The position numbers and the translations under genes were made by a program. 64,000 nucleotides of DNA, taken from Stomoxys calcitrans. Its lineage: Eukaryota; Arthropoda; Insecta; Diptera; Muscidae. The DNA lies in NCBI RefSeq assembly GCF_963082655.1, contig NC_081553.1, positions 44,402,260 through 44,466,259 of the forward strand, in the 5' to 3' direction. The notes under the pieces are model-generated. The model was not told where the DNA came from. It saw only the letters and a program-made list of their open reading frames with translations, and searched no databases. Of this stretch, positions 46,670 through 58,441 are shown in pieces (positions within the stretch are counted from its first letter, which is position 1; each line of letters begins with the position of its first letter).

Positions 46670-47483
46670 TATACCCACCACCGACGGATGGGGGTATATT
46701 CATTTTGTCATTTCGTTTGCAACTCATCGAAATATCCATTTCCAACGCTATAAAGTATATATATTCTTGATCAGCGTAAAAATCTAAGACGATCTAGACA
46801 TGTCCGTCCGTCTGTCTGTTTAAATCTCGCTACATCTTCAAAAATAAAGATATTGAGCTAAAACTTTGCACAGATTCTTTTTTTGTCCATAAGCAGTTTA
46901 AGTTCGAGGATGGGTTGTATCGGACTATATCTTGATATGGCCCCCATATAGACCGATCCGCCGATTTAGGGTCTTAGGCCACTAAAAGCCACATTTATTA
47001 TCCGATTTTACTGAAGTTTAGGACAGTTAGTTCTGTTAGGCCCCACGATATCCTTCTTCAATTTGGCCCAGATCGGTCCAGATTTGGATATAGCCGTCCT
47101 ATGGACCGATCAGCCGATTTAGGGTCTTAGGCCCATAAAACACGCATTTATTGTCCGATGTCGCCGAAATTTGGGACAGTGAGTTAAGTTAAGCCCCTTG
47201 ACATTCTTCTGTATTATCGCACAGATCGGTTCAGATTTGGATATAGCTGCCATATAGACCGATCTCTCCGTTTTAGGTTTTGGAGCCATAAAAAGCGTAT
47301 TTATTGTCCGATGTTGCCGAAATTGTGGACAAAGAGTTAAGTTAAGCCCCTCCACATATTTCTGCTTTGGGTCATAAGGTATGAATTTTGCATCGGATTT
47401 TGACGAAAGGTGGTTTACATATATACCCGAGGTGGTGGATATCCAAAGTTCGGCCTGGCCGAACTTAACGCCTTTTTACTTGT
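46670..47483 (+). mobile_element. Family A Helentron-like element, short
   Basis: 814 bp, TATACCCACCACCGACGG to TTTTTACTTGT. It carries the microsatellite GTCCGTCCGTCTGTCTG, about four units, GGTGGTGGATAT and the hairpin AGTTCGGCC/GGCCGAACT with a T centre. Confidence 0.9.
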
Positions 47484-49260
47484 TATATATAAGATTGTCT
47501 TTTAAGATGTCTTGCTTCCCTTTTAAAATGAATATTCTTAAAGAAATTACTTCTTGTAATTATAGCTTTCCTTTTTGCTTTTGCTGTTACCGGAAAACTG
47601 AGAATAATGAACGGTTTGCTTGGTTGACATGTGAGTTCTTGAACAATACCCATTTTATTTAATCGTAATGAAGGAAAGTACATTTTAAATACCCAGGAAA
47701 AGAGCTCAAAAATCAGTTGGTTAAGAATTAAAATGACATTAGCACTAAGGCATAAGAAAATGCTTTCATGGAAATGCCATTAGGTACTCACCGACTCCAG
47801 CGAGTTTGTTTCTTAAGTCTTTCGTTTTGTTTTCCTAAGTTATTATGAGCCAAAGAAATAGGAATACCATTTGTATCAAACTATGGTACAGAGAACATAT
47901 TTTCATGTTTACACAGTGTGTTTTGTGAACAAAAAAGAGCAACGAAAAAGAAAATGAATATGCTTGAAAAGAGATTTGCACGCAATTACATTAAATGCTA
48001 AAGAACATGTCGTATATTTTCCCAAAAGATTTCCTGCCTAGCAAAATTCTCAGAAAATGCTAACTTGGGGCTTTTGCTATCATTGCTCCAAAATCACTTT
48101 TGGCAAAAATATTTTTAATTCGTTATACTTGGTGGCGGTGGTTTGTGTGGTGGGTTGCTTGGACTTTCCTTTCCCCAATTCTAGGCTTTTGTTAACACAA
48201 ACTCAATCACAAGCTTGTTGCTAGCCGTGTAATGAATTTCTAAACGAAACTAAAACAACCGTAAAGGAAATTGTTGCAGGTGATGATGATGGGGCCAAAG
48301 AAGAAAAACAAGTAGAAGAAGCAAGAGATCGAAACTATGAAAAGCAAACAGCAAACAGAGCCTGCAAATGCTTGTAAAAAACGCAATATACACGCAAAGG
48401 CAATTAAAATTACTTAATCGACATGTGAGAAAAAACAAACACACACCAAAGAGACGTAACTGCTATAGAACACCACACAACGTAACTCAGTGGTGGCTCT
48501 GACACCCCACATCATGTGAGAGGCGATCTGGCAACAGAAATACAGAAGTCTTGTGGCCTGAACCGCCACAACAGCCCCCAAGGAAGTTTCAAGACCAGAA
48601 GAAACTGAATCTGATATAAATGTTGCGATAGCCATGGAATTGCTTTGTTTTACGTTCCTTTGCTTTACTTTGACCGTCTTCCCCTGCAACTTGAACGAAG
48701 TGTGGTTAATGAAAGTAAAGCTTTAACGTTTTGTTTAAGTTTTAGCTTAAATCACTCGAAGTTCGATAGAAATGCTGCCGCAGTAGCATCTACATCGACC
48801 TCAACAATAGCAACATGAAAAAAACGTTAAAAACAAACATTGCGTGGTAGCGCAACATCAGAAATGATTCTTAAAAAGGTGTAAACGTTTGCCATTTTCC
48901 ATTTATTGTTGGCCTTTTTTTTTTTTTTTTTGAGAGGTCTCTCTGTGTGCTGTGTTTGTTTCATTTTATTTTCTCATTTTTCCTTGGAAACTTTGAGGAA
49001 AAAGGTAGGTCGCGTGTGTGTTTAGGTTTTGTTAATCATTTAAACTATTATTAGCTTAATTAACACTTGTCACTGCCGCAAGTAGATGGGCCTAAGAATA
49101 GCATGGACTTAACGAGCAGAGGAAATAAATTGAAATTAAATTCAATAAAAGATAATAAAATTTAGCAATAACATAAATTGAAACAAGATCCCAAACTATA
49201 CGCAGAAGTTTGCAGTGGCAAGATAATATGGTCCAAGTTGCAACTGAGGGTTTTATAAAA
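47484..49260. other. No gene recognised
   Basis: AT-rich DNA without repeat hallmarks. It has a T-tract near 48915 and frames under 95 codons. It could be unique intergenic or intronic sequence. Confidence 0.45.
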
Positions 49261-50657
49261 ACAAGTAAAAAATTAAGTTAAGTTCGGCCGGGCCGAACTT
49301 TGGATACCCACCACCTTGGGTATATATGTAAACCAACTTTCATCAAAATCCGGTGAAAGTTACAAACCTATATCGAAATATGTTCCGATTTGGACCAAAT
49401 ACTAATCGGTACAAGTCAATGTTCAATTGTTGTAACAAAATATTGGTATTTTAAGTAACTACATCAAAAAATAAACCGATCTGAACCATATACGACACAG
49501 ATGTCGAAAAGCCTAACATAAGTCACTGTGTCAAATTTCAGTGAAATCGGATTATAAATGGTCCTTTTATGGGGTTAAGACTTTAAATCGAGATATCAGT
49601 CGACATGGCAGCTATATCCAAATCTGGACCGATTTGGACCAAGTTGCAGCAAAATGTCGAAAAGCCTAACACAAAGCACTGTCCCAAATCTCGGCGAAAT
49701 CGGGCAATAAATGCGCCTTTTATGGCCACATAACCTAAAACCGAGAGATCGGTCCATATGGCAGCTATATCCGAATATGGACCGATCTGGGCCAAATTGA
49801 CGAAAGATGTCGAAGGCCCTAATACAACTCACTGTCCCAAATTTCAGAAAAATCGGATAATAAATGTGGCTTTTATGGGCCCAAGACCCCAAATCGGAGG
49901 ATGGGCCTATATGGCAGCTATATCCAAGTCTGGACCGATCTGGGCCAAATTGGCGAAAGATGTCGAGTGGCTTAATATAACTCTTTGTTCCAAATTTCAG
50001 CGAAATCGGATAATAAATGTGGCTTTTATGGGCCCAAGACCCGAAATCGTAGGCTCGGTCTATATGGCAGCTATATCCAAATCTGAACCGATCTGAGCCA
50101 TATTAACGATAGATGTCGAAGGGCCTAACATAACTCATTGTCCCAAATTTCAGCAAAATCGGACAATAAATGTGGCTTTTATGGGCCTAAGACCCTAAAT
50201 CGGAGGATCGGTCTATATGGCAGCTATATCCAAATCTGAACCGATCTGGGCCATATTAACGATGGATGTTGAAGGGCCTAACATAACTCACTGTCCCAAA
50301 TTTCAACAAAATCCGATAATAAATGTGCCTTTTATGGCCCTAAGACCCTAAATCGCCGATCGGTCTATATGGGGGCTATATTAAGATATAGTCCGATATA
50401 GCCCATCTCCGAATTTAACCTGCTTATGGACTAAAAGAAAATCTGTGCAAAGTTTCAGCTCAATATCTCTATTAATAAAGACTGTAGCGTGATTTCAACA
50501 GACAGACGGACAGACGGACGGACGGACGGTCGGACGGACGGACATGGCTAGATCGTCTTAGATTTTTACGCTGATCAAGGGTCGGAAATGAATATTTCGA
50601 TGTGTTGCAAACGGAGTGACAAAACGAATATGCCCCCATCCTTCGGTGGTGGGTATA
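49261..50657 (-). mobile_element. Family A Helentron-like element, complete ends
   Basis: 1397 bp, ACAAGTAAAAAATTAAG at left to GGTGGTGGGTATA at right. The hairpin GTTCGGCC/GGCCGAAC and ATACCCACCACC match the right end. A microsatellite with GACGGACGGACGGTCGG lies at about 50510-50540. A flank AAAACAAG at left and AAAAAG at right is compatible with a T^T insertion. Confidence 0.9.
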
Positions 50658-50736
50658 AAAAGTGCACAGTTAAATTTAGACTAAAAGGTATATCCTACGT
50701 CACTACTTATATGCAGAGGGCAGATTAGTAATACCT
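50658..50736. other. Short spacer, nothing recognised
   Basis: Separates two A elements; it contains no frame or known repeat. Confidence 0.4.
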
Positions 50737-50958
50737 AAGATTATTTTGGTCTTGGGCCCATAAAAGCGCATTTATTGCCCGATTTTGCCAAAATTTGGGA
50801 CAATGTGTTGTGTTAGACCTTTCGACATTCTTTTTCAATTTGGCTTAAACCGATCCAGATTTGAATAAAGCTGCGATATAGACCGATCGCACGATTTAAG
50901 GTTTTGAGCCCATGAAAAGCGAATTTATTGTCAAAAGTCGTCGAAATTTGTGACAGTG

Positions 50959-50970
50959 AGTCGTGTTGGG
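50959..50970 (+). repeat. Target-site duplication of LINE copy 2 (left)
   Basis: AGTCGTGTTGGG, identical to 52137-52148. The word is part of the A-family unit (GTGAGTTGTGTTGGGCCC). Confidence 0.85.
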
Positions 50971-50977
50971 GAATAAG

Positions 50978-51690
50978 TCTCCTCCCCATCGCATACAAGA
51001 TACTCTCGAGCGCACTGTGTGAAAGATTAAAACCTAAAGTCAATGAGATAATTGGGCCCTATCAAAGCGGCTTTAGACCTGGTAAATCCACCCCAGGACC
51101 AGATATTCACACTGCGCCAAATCCTGGAAAAGACCCGAGAAGGACAAATCAACACCTCCCATCTCTCTACAAAGCCGCCTTCGATACTCCTTTACGTTCG
51201 AAGGTATTTCAAGCCATGTCTGAGTTTGGTATCCCTGCAAAATTAATAAGACTCTGCAGGATGACACTTGCTGATACGCGTTCCTCAGTAAGAATAGGAA
51301 AGAATCTCTCCGAACTATTTAATATCAAACGAGGTTTCAGATAAGGAGGCAGTCTATCGTGTGATCTCTTTAATATCCTGCTGGAGAAGATTATACGAGA
51401 TGCAGAAGTGAATAGATATGGCACACTAATCACAAGAGAGCACATGCTACTTGCCTATGCCGACGATATCGATATCGTAGGTCGGTCATCGGAAGTAGTA
51501 ACTGCAGCCTTTGAAAGAATCGAAAGAGAGTCAGTGAAAATGGGTCTGGCAGTAAATGGAGATAAGACGAAATGGATGGTCTCCACTCTCAAAAAGCCTT
51601 GTACAACCGAGCAGATAAAGAACATGGAGAAAGTTGGGAACCACAACTTTGAGATAGACAGACGAAGACTACACTTTACAAGACACTGAT
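50978..51690 (+). pseudogene. LINE reverse transcriptase fragment, copy 2
   Basis: Shows LSSALCERLKPKVNEIIGPY, FRPGKST, a frameshifted motif A (YKAAFDTPLRSKVF remains), AKLIRLCRMTLADTRSS, a stop in motif B (GFR then TAA where copy 1 has CAA) and the YADD box at 51456-51467. KMGLAVNGDKTKWMVSTLKK follows. It is not translatable as one protein. Confidence 0.88.
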
Positions 51691-51697
51691 ACTACCC

Positions 51698-52069
51698 GTG
51701 CTGTTATATGGTTCTGAAGCATGGGTACTTGTGAAAGCAGATGAGGCAGTGCTTGGAGTATTTAAGAGAAAGATTCTTCGTAAAATATATGGACCAGTTT
51801 GCGTTAACGGAGAATATAGGCGACGTGTGAACCACGAGCTGTATGAGCTGTATGACGACGATAGCATCAAAATACAACGGCTGCGTTGGCTAGGTCATGT
51901 TGTCAGAATGGATGAAGAAGCTCCAGCAAAGAAGTCTTTTGAAGGCAAACACGGTGGTACACGCAAACCGGGAAGACCAAAAGCCCGATGGAAAGATCAA
52001 GTTGTGGGAGACACCTCGAAACTTGGTGTCAGAGATTTTAGAATGAGCGCAGAAGATCGAGGCGCTTAG
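51698..52069 (+). pseudogene. LINE C-terminal domain fragment
   Basis: An open frame of 123 codons continuing the LINE in a new frame: LLYGSEAWVL, RRVNHELYELYDDDSIKIQR, LRWLGHVVRMDEEAPAKK and GGTRKPGRPKARWKD. The LRWxGHV and GRPxxRW boxes are typical C-terminal landmarks of insect LINEs of this kind. The stop follows EDRGA. Confidence 0.85.
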
Positions 52070-52136
52070 AACGCTATTCTACGTTCGGCTAGTGGAAGAA
52101 ATATTCTGTCATAGCCAATTAAAGTAAAGTAAGTAA

Positions 52137-52148
52137 AGTCGTGTTGGG
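52137..52148 (+). repeat. Target-site duplication of LINE copy 2 (right)
   Basis: AGTCGTGTTGGG immediately after the AAGTAAGTAA tail. Family A sequence (CCCTTCGACATTCTTC) continues from it. Confidence 0.85.
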
Positions 52149-52556
52149 CCCTTCGACATTCTTCTTCAATTTGGGTTGGATCGGTCCAAATTTGGATATA
52201 GCTGCCATATAGACCGATCTCTCGATTTAAGGTTTTGTGCCATAGAAGGCGAAATTATTGCCCGATTTTGCGAAATTTAGGACAGTGAGTTTTATCTGAA
52301 ACTTGGCCCATATCGGTCCAGATTTGGAATAGCTGCCATATAGACCGATATCTCGATTTAAAGTCTTGGCCCAATAAAAGGCGCATTTATAATGCAATTT
52401 CACTGAAATTTGACACACAGACTTTTCGATATCCGTGTCGTTTATGGTTCAGATCGGTTTATTTTTAGATATGGCTACAAAAAAAAAGCAATATTTTGTT
52501 ATACACAATTGAACAATGGCTGGTACTTAGTAATATTTGGTCCAAATCGGAACATA

Positions 52557-52794
52557 TTGGGTTGCCCAAAAAGTAATTGCGGATTTTTCATATATTCGGC
52601 GTTGACAAATTTTTTCACAGCTTGTGACTCTGTAATTGCATTCTTTCTTCTGTCAGTTATCAGCTGTTACTTTTAGCTTGCTTTAGAAAAAAAAGTGTAA
52701 AAAAAGTATATTTGATTAAAGTTTATTCTAAGTTTTATTAAAAATGCATTTACTTTCTTTTAAAAAATCCGCAATTACTTTTTGGGCAACCCAA
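52557..52794 (+). mobile_element. Mariner-type MITE, copy 4 (in family A)
   Basis: 238 bp with TTGGGTTGCCCAAAAAGTAA and TTACTTTTTGGGCAACCCAA ends and TA on both sides (52555-52556 and 52795-52796). Uninterrupted A copies read GGAACATATTTCGATATAGC at this place. Confidence 0.92.
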
Positions 52795-52912
52795 TATATC
52801 GATATAGCTGCTATGGGGCATAATGTATGGATTTTTCACCGGATTTTGACGAAAGTTGGTATATACCAGAGATGGTGGGTATCCAAAGTTCGGCCCGGCC
52901 GCCTTTTAACAT

Positions 52913-53925
52913 GTTTTAACATGTACTCGATATTCAGCGCTCGTGGTCGGGGGCTCCTTGTTTTCCACGGCTAATCAATAGGTCATTCAGCTATCTGCCA
53001 CCTCACGCCTTACCATGATTAAGCTATCAAAATTTAGCTAATTGCAATAATGGTAACTTCTTTGAACAATTCTATAAAAGTTAATTTTGTAAATCGTGAT
53101 TTTTAGAGGGGTATGCAGACTCTTTGCCAACGTATATACTTTATAGGGAAGGAAATGGATATTTTGATGTGTTTGTTTGGTTTAAAATCCATTTTCTTAT
53201 TTCGTAATTTTTGTACTCGTTAACGGTAAGCCATGAAAGATTTCCAATTCCATGCCTTGAGAAACCTATACAATCTCTCAATACTTTAAATTTTAATATC
53301 AATAAATATTCATATTCATGCCATTGGTCTTTTGCTTCTTATCTGTAATCTTTCACAAGTTGAAAAATTTGTTTTATGACTTGCGATTACAAATCATGCA
53401 ATCACGTAAGATTAAATAAACAAACAGCAAAACTACAAGAAATCGTCCATTTCATATTTGCATTTTAATACCTTCTAACATGATTTCATTAAGATGCACA
53501 AGATAGGATCCCTCAAGTCAATAGCCAGCAATTTAAGCAAAGAGAATGCCAAAGAAACAAAATGCTACTGCAAATATCAAGGGGAACAAAAGAAAAATTA
53601 CCTAGTTAATATAAATGTAATAAATACTAGCTGCAATTATGATGTTAAGATTGTTAATTAAAAACTAAAAAACAACAGCAACAACAATGAAAATAATAAA
53701 AATGTAATGAAAAGTGGTTGCTAACACCTTGTTGTATGTCTTGCTTTGAGCAGAGGCAAGCAAAACAGAAACAGATTCGCGATAAGGCTTTAAATGGCTT
53801 AGAAAATGTTGCAAATGAAGTAATTAGTAGTGCTCAAAGGAATAAATATATAAATTGAATAACATTTAGAAATGTGAGGGCGAATGGTATAAGAAGATGT
53901 GTATACTATGTATTAAAATGTTTTT
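52913..53925. other. No gene recognised; small family A remnant
   Basis: About 53137-53180 (TATACTTTATAGGG, GGAAATGGATATT, GATGTGTT) resembles the inverted A leader. The rest is AT-rich with no frame of note. Confidence 0.45.
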
Positions 53926-55128
53926 TATACCCACCACCGAAGGATGGGGGTATATTAATTTTGTCATTCCGTTTGCAACACATCGAAATATCCATTTCCG
54001 ACCCTATAAAGTATATAAATTCTTGATCAGCGTAAAAATCTAAGACGATCTGGACATGTCCGTCCGTCTGTCCGTCTGTCTGTTGAAATCACGCTACAGT
54101 CTTTAAAAATAGAGATATTGAGCTGAAACTTTGCACAGATTCTTTTTTTGTCCATAAGCTGGTTAAGTTCGAAGATGGGCTATATCGGACCATATCTTGA
54201 TATAGCCCCCATATAGACCGATCCGCCGATTTAGGGTCTTAGGCCAATAAAAGCCACATTTATTATCCGATTTTGCTGAAATTTGAAACAGTGAGTTGTG
54301 ATAGGCCCTTCGACATCCTACGTTAGTTTTGCCCAGATCGGTTCAGATTTGGATATAGCTGCCATATAGACCGATCTTCCGATTTAGGGTCTTAGGCCCA
54401 TAAAAGCCACATTTATTATCCGATTTTGCTGAAATTTGGGACAGTGAGTTGTGTTAGGCCCTTTGACACGCTTCGTCAATTTGGTCCAGATCGGTCTAGA
54501 TTTGGATATAGCTGCCATATAGACCGATCTCTCGATTTAAGGTTTTGGGCCCATTTAAGAGGCATTTATTATCCGATTTTGCTGAAATTTGGGCCAGTGA
54601 GTTGTGTTAGGCCCTTCGACATCCTTCGTCAATTTGGATCAGATCGGTCCAGATTTGGATATAGCTGCCATATAGACCGATCCTCCGATTTAGGGTCTAA
54701 GGCCCATAAAAGCCTCATTTATTATCCGATTTTGCTGTAATTTGGGACAGAGAGTTGTGTTAGGCCCTTTGACACGCTTCGTCAATTTGGTCCAGATCGG
54801 TCTAGATTTGGATATAGCTGTCATATAGACCGATCTCTCGATTTAAGGTTTTGGGCCCATTTAAGAGGCATTTATTGTCCGATTTCACTGATATTTGACA
54901 CTGTGACTTAGTTTAGACTTTTCGACATCCGTGTCGTATATGGTTCAGATCGGTTTATTTTTAGATATGGCTTCTAAAAAGACCAATATTTTGTTATACA
55001 CAATTGAACACTGACTTGTAAGGTATGCTTTTTTTTCACCTATTTTGATTAAAGTTTGTTTACATATATACCCGAGGTGGTGGGTATCCAAAGTTCGCCC
55101 CGGCTGAACTTAAAGCCTTTTTACTTGT
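53926..55128 (+). mobile_element. Family A Helentron-like element, complete ends
   Basis: 1203 bp, TATACCCACCACCGAAGG to TTTTTACTTGT. This copy shows the unit most clearly: TATTATCCGA landmarks at 54261, 54414, 54567 and 54720, exactly 153 bp apart each time. The microsatellite GTCCGTCCGTCTGTCCG is near 54059. 3' end: GGTGGTGGGTAT and a slightly decayed hairpin (AGTTCGCCCCGGCTGAACT). Confidence 0.92.
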
Positions 55129-55161
55129 TTTTTATTTATTTACTAAGTTTTTTAATATTTA
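55129..55161. other. Short T-rich spacer
   Basis: AT-rich bases between an A 3' end and an inverted B 3' end. The two elements lie tail to tail. Confidence 0.4.
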
Positions 55162-55999
55162 ACAAGTAAAAGCGAGCAAAGTTCGGCCGGGCCGTATCTT
55201 ATATATCCTCCACCATGGATCGCATATATCAAGTTCATTGCCCTGTTACAAAGGATATTGGATAGGAATTGCTATGCGATTGGAGCTATATCAAGTTATG
55301 AACCGATTCAGGCCATACTTGGCTTGATCCATAGAGATGCCATTGTGCAAAATTTCAATTAAATTGGACACAAATTGGTCCTTATAAGGGCTCAAGAAGT
55401 AAAATCGGAAGATCGGTTTATATGTGAGCCATATCAGATTATAGACTGATTCAGGGGAATTTTTGGCGCGTGTATTAATCGCTGTGGAAAATTTCAGCTA
55501 AATCAAATTTCAGCCAAAACGGAGAAGTATTGCGCCCTCTAAAGGCTCAAGAAGTCAAAATCCATGATCGGCAGCTATATCAGGTTATGAACAGATTTTG
55601 ACCATACACAGCACAGTCATAACAAAACATCTCATACGAAATTTTAGCCAATTCGGATAAGAATTGCACCCTTTAGAGGCTCCAGAAGTCAACATCCAGC
55701 ATCGGTTTGTATGGCAGCTGTATCAATACATGGATCGATAAGGCTCATTTAATATTTCAACTCACCTACACTAATAAAAAGTATTTGTGCAATATTTCAA
55801 GCGCCTAGCTAACTCCTTCAAAAGTTTTCGTAGTTTCGATGGACAGACAGACGGGCGGACAGGCGAAAGGACATGGCTAAATCAATTTAGAATGTCAAGA
55901 CGATCAAGAAAGTATATACTTTTTTGGATCTTGGATCGATATTTCAATATATGACGTAATTAGTATACCTTCCATCCTATGGCGGAGGAGTTTTTATAT
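55162..55999 (-). mobile_element. Family B Helentron-like element, diverged
   Basis: Left end ACAAGTAAAAGCGAGCAAAG, hairpin arms TTCGGCC/GGCCGTA (one mismatch), ATATCCTCCACCATGG. B units and a short GACAGACAGACGGGCGG microsatellite (about 55843) follow. The right end GGCGGAGGAGTTTTTATATC is a decayed form of GGTGGAGGGTATA. Confidence 0.8.
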
Positions 56000-56511
56000 C
56001 CACAACCAAGACCCCATGAAGTGTATATATTCTTAATCGTCTCGACGTTCTGGGCCGATATAGCCTTATCCGTCCGTCTGTCGAAATCACGAAAGCGGCA
56101 GATCGCGTTAAGGTAGCTGCTTGAAATTTTGCACAGATACTTAATATTTATGTAGGTCATCGGGGATAGCGAATGGGCCATATTAGGTCAGATTAGGAAA
56201 TAAATCCCATATAAACCGATCTCCCGATTTGACTACTTGAGCAGTTAAAAGCTGCAATTTCGCTGAAATTTAGCAAGTAGAGTTCTGCTGCGACCTCTAA
56301 CAACTGTGCCAAATATGGTCGGAATCGGCCTATAACCTGATATAGCTCCCAAATAATTCGGTTTCCATATTTGATTTCTTGAGGCCTTACCAGCCGCAAT
56401 TTTTGTCCGATTTGGCTGAAATTTAACATGTTGTGTTCCGTTATGACTTTCTGAAACTGTTTCAAGTACAGTACGAATCGGTCTATGACCTGATATTTTT
56501 ATATTTTATAG
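56000..56511 (+). mobile_element. Family B fragment, 5' leader and two units
   Basis: Starts within the leader (AGACCCCATGAAGTGTATAT, GTCCGTCCGTCTGTCG) and runs through two B units to CCTGATATTTTTATATTTTA. Neither terminus is present. Confidence 0.7.
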
Positions 56512-57840
56512 TATCCATTTCCAACCCTATAAAGTATATATATTCTTGATCAGCGTAAAAACCTAAGACGATCTAGACATGTCCGTCCATCTGTCCGTCT
56601 GTCTGTTGAAATCACGCTACAGTCTTCAAAGAGATATGAGATATTGAACTGAAAATTTGCACAGATTCATTTTTTGTCCATAAGCAGGTTAAGTTTGAAG
56701 ATGGGCTATAGCGGACTATATGTTGATATAGCCCCCATATAGACCGATTCTCCGATTTAGGGACTTAGGCCCATAAAAGCCACATTTATTATCTGATTTT
56801 GCTGAAATTTGAGACAGTGAGTTGTGTTAGGCCCTTTGACACGCTTCGTCAATTTGGTCCAGATCGGTTCAGATTTGGATATAGCTGCCATATAGACCGA
56901 TCTCTCGATTTAAGGTTTTGGGCCCATTTAAGAGGCATTTATTATCCGATTTTGCTGAAATTTGGGGCAGTGAGTTGTGTTAGGCCCTTCGACATCCTTC
57001 GTCAATTTGGATCAGATCGGTCCAGATTTGGATATAGCTGCCATATAGACCGATCCTCCGATTTAGGGTCTAAGGCCCATAAAAGCCTCATTTATTATCC
57101 GATTTTGCTGTAATTTGGGACAATAAGTTGTGTTAGGCCCCTCGACATCCTCCGTCAATTTGGCCTAGATCGGTCCAGATTTGGATATAGCTGCCATATA
57201 GACCGATCCTTCGACTTAGGGTCTTAGGCCCATAAAAGGCCCATTTGTTATCCGATTTTGCTGTAATTTGGGCCCTTCGACATCCTTCATCAATTTCTCT
57301 CAGATCGGTCCAGATACGGATAAAGCTGTCATATAAACCGATCCTCCGATTTAGGGTCTCAGGCCCATAAAAGGCTCATTTATTGTCCGATGTGGCCGAA
57401 ATTTGGGACAGTGAAATAAACCCCTCGACATACTTCTGCTTTATGGCCCAAATCGGTCCAAATTTGGATATAGCTGCCATGTAGACCGATATCGCCATTT
57501 AAAATCTTGGCCCTATGAAAGGCGCATTTATAATCCGATACCACTGAAATCTGACACAGTGACTTATATTAGGCTCTTCGACATCCGTGTAGTACATGGT
57601 TCAAATCGGTTTATTTTTAGATATAGCTACTTGAAAGACCAATATTTTGTTATACACAATTGAACAATGACTTGTACTTATTAGTATTTGGTCCAAATCG
57701 GATCATATTTCGATATAACTGCTATTGGACATAAGGTATGCAATTTTCACTGGATTTTGATGAAATGTGGTTTACATATGTACCCGAGGTGATGGGTATC
57801 CAAAGTTCGGCCCGGCCGAACCTAACGCCTTTTTACTTGT
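56512..57840 (+). mobile_element. Family A Helentron-like element, 5'-truncated
   Basis: Begins in the A leader (TATCCATTTCCAACCCTATA), then microsatellite and A units. It ends with GGTGATGGGTATCC, hairpin GTTCGGCC/GGCCGAAC and TTTTTACTTGT. Its units at 56799-57113 are very close to those at 54426-54740, suggesting a recent common source. Confidence 0.88.
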
Positions 57841-58339
57841 TTTTCTTTGCCACTATTGCTGGGAATAGATTTTAGATAAATGGAAGCCCAAAAAAATCTA
57901 TCGTAAGGCCGAGGTGACCAACTTTGAGGGCCCATTCATAGGGTCTAGGAACCTTTAGAGCCCTTAAATTTCATACTTCATTTTGTAAATTTCATAGAGA
58001 TATCTCTGTCCGTTTAAAAATGAGAGACCATTTTTTCCTTACCCATGCCATAACAAGGCACGCACATTAATTTCATTGCTCATTTTGAACGATTGCTGTT
58101 GCGATCCATGTGAGCCTCGTGAGTATTGCTCAAAATGTTAAATACGACCAGCGGTCATTCTATTCTCATTAGCAAAAACACTTAGTTGCTCAACGAATCA
58201 TAAAATGGCATTTCATGTTTTGGTGGTTGAGCGTCGTCGGCGTCAACAACTATTTGTTGTATAAGCTGTGAGCGGGACATTCACTTCATATCTATCGTGT
58301 GCACTCATTTTAATGTGGTCTGTTGCTATTATCAGGTAT
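57841..58339. other. No gene recognised
   Basis: Unique-looking DNA, no hallmark repeats and no frame of note. Confidence 0.45.
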
Positions 58340-58441
58340 GTAGAATAAAATAATGCCCTTATTTTGTAAAAATTTTCAGCAGAATCCATGGAGATGGATT
58401 CCCAAGATTCGGCCCTGCCGAACTTAGCATACTTTTACTTG
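58340..58441 (+). mobile_element. Family B 3'-end fragment
   Basis: CCATGGAGATGGATTCCCAAG, hairpin TTCGGCCCTGCCGAA (stem weakened) and ACTTTTACTTGT. Only the last 60-100 bp are present. Confidence 0.65.

Larger units (their letters stand above)
50971..52136 (+). mobile_element. 5'-truncated LINE (RTE-like) inserted in family A
   Basis: 1166 bp covering the reverse transcriptase from ISLLPIAYKIL onward plus the C-terminal domain, ending in the simple tail TTAAAGTAAAGTAAGTAAA. It is flanked by a 12-bp TSD. Severe 5' truncation, a simple-repeat 3' tail and a TSD together fit target-primed reverse transcription. DNA is closely similar to 24600-25490, so both copies derive from one family. Confidence 0.9.
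50737..52912 (+). mobile_element. Family A element split by a LINE and a MITE
   Basis: A units flank both guests: 50737-50970, 52137-52556 and 52795-52912. The 5' end is missing. The 3' end is damaged: GGTGGGTATCCAAAGTTCGG is present, but the hairpin reads GGCCCGGCCGCCTTTTAACA, so its second arm is lost. Confidence 0.82.

Noticed and set aside
54426..57113. Frames of about 104 codons with 51-residue repeats (GTVSCVRPFD..., SRFGYSCHIDRS)
   Set aside because: They lie wholly inside family A units and appear in many diverged, stop-containing copies. The 153-bp unit keeps frame by arithmetic. Kept only as a question in the findings.
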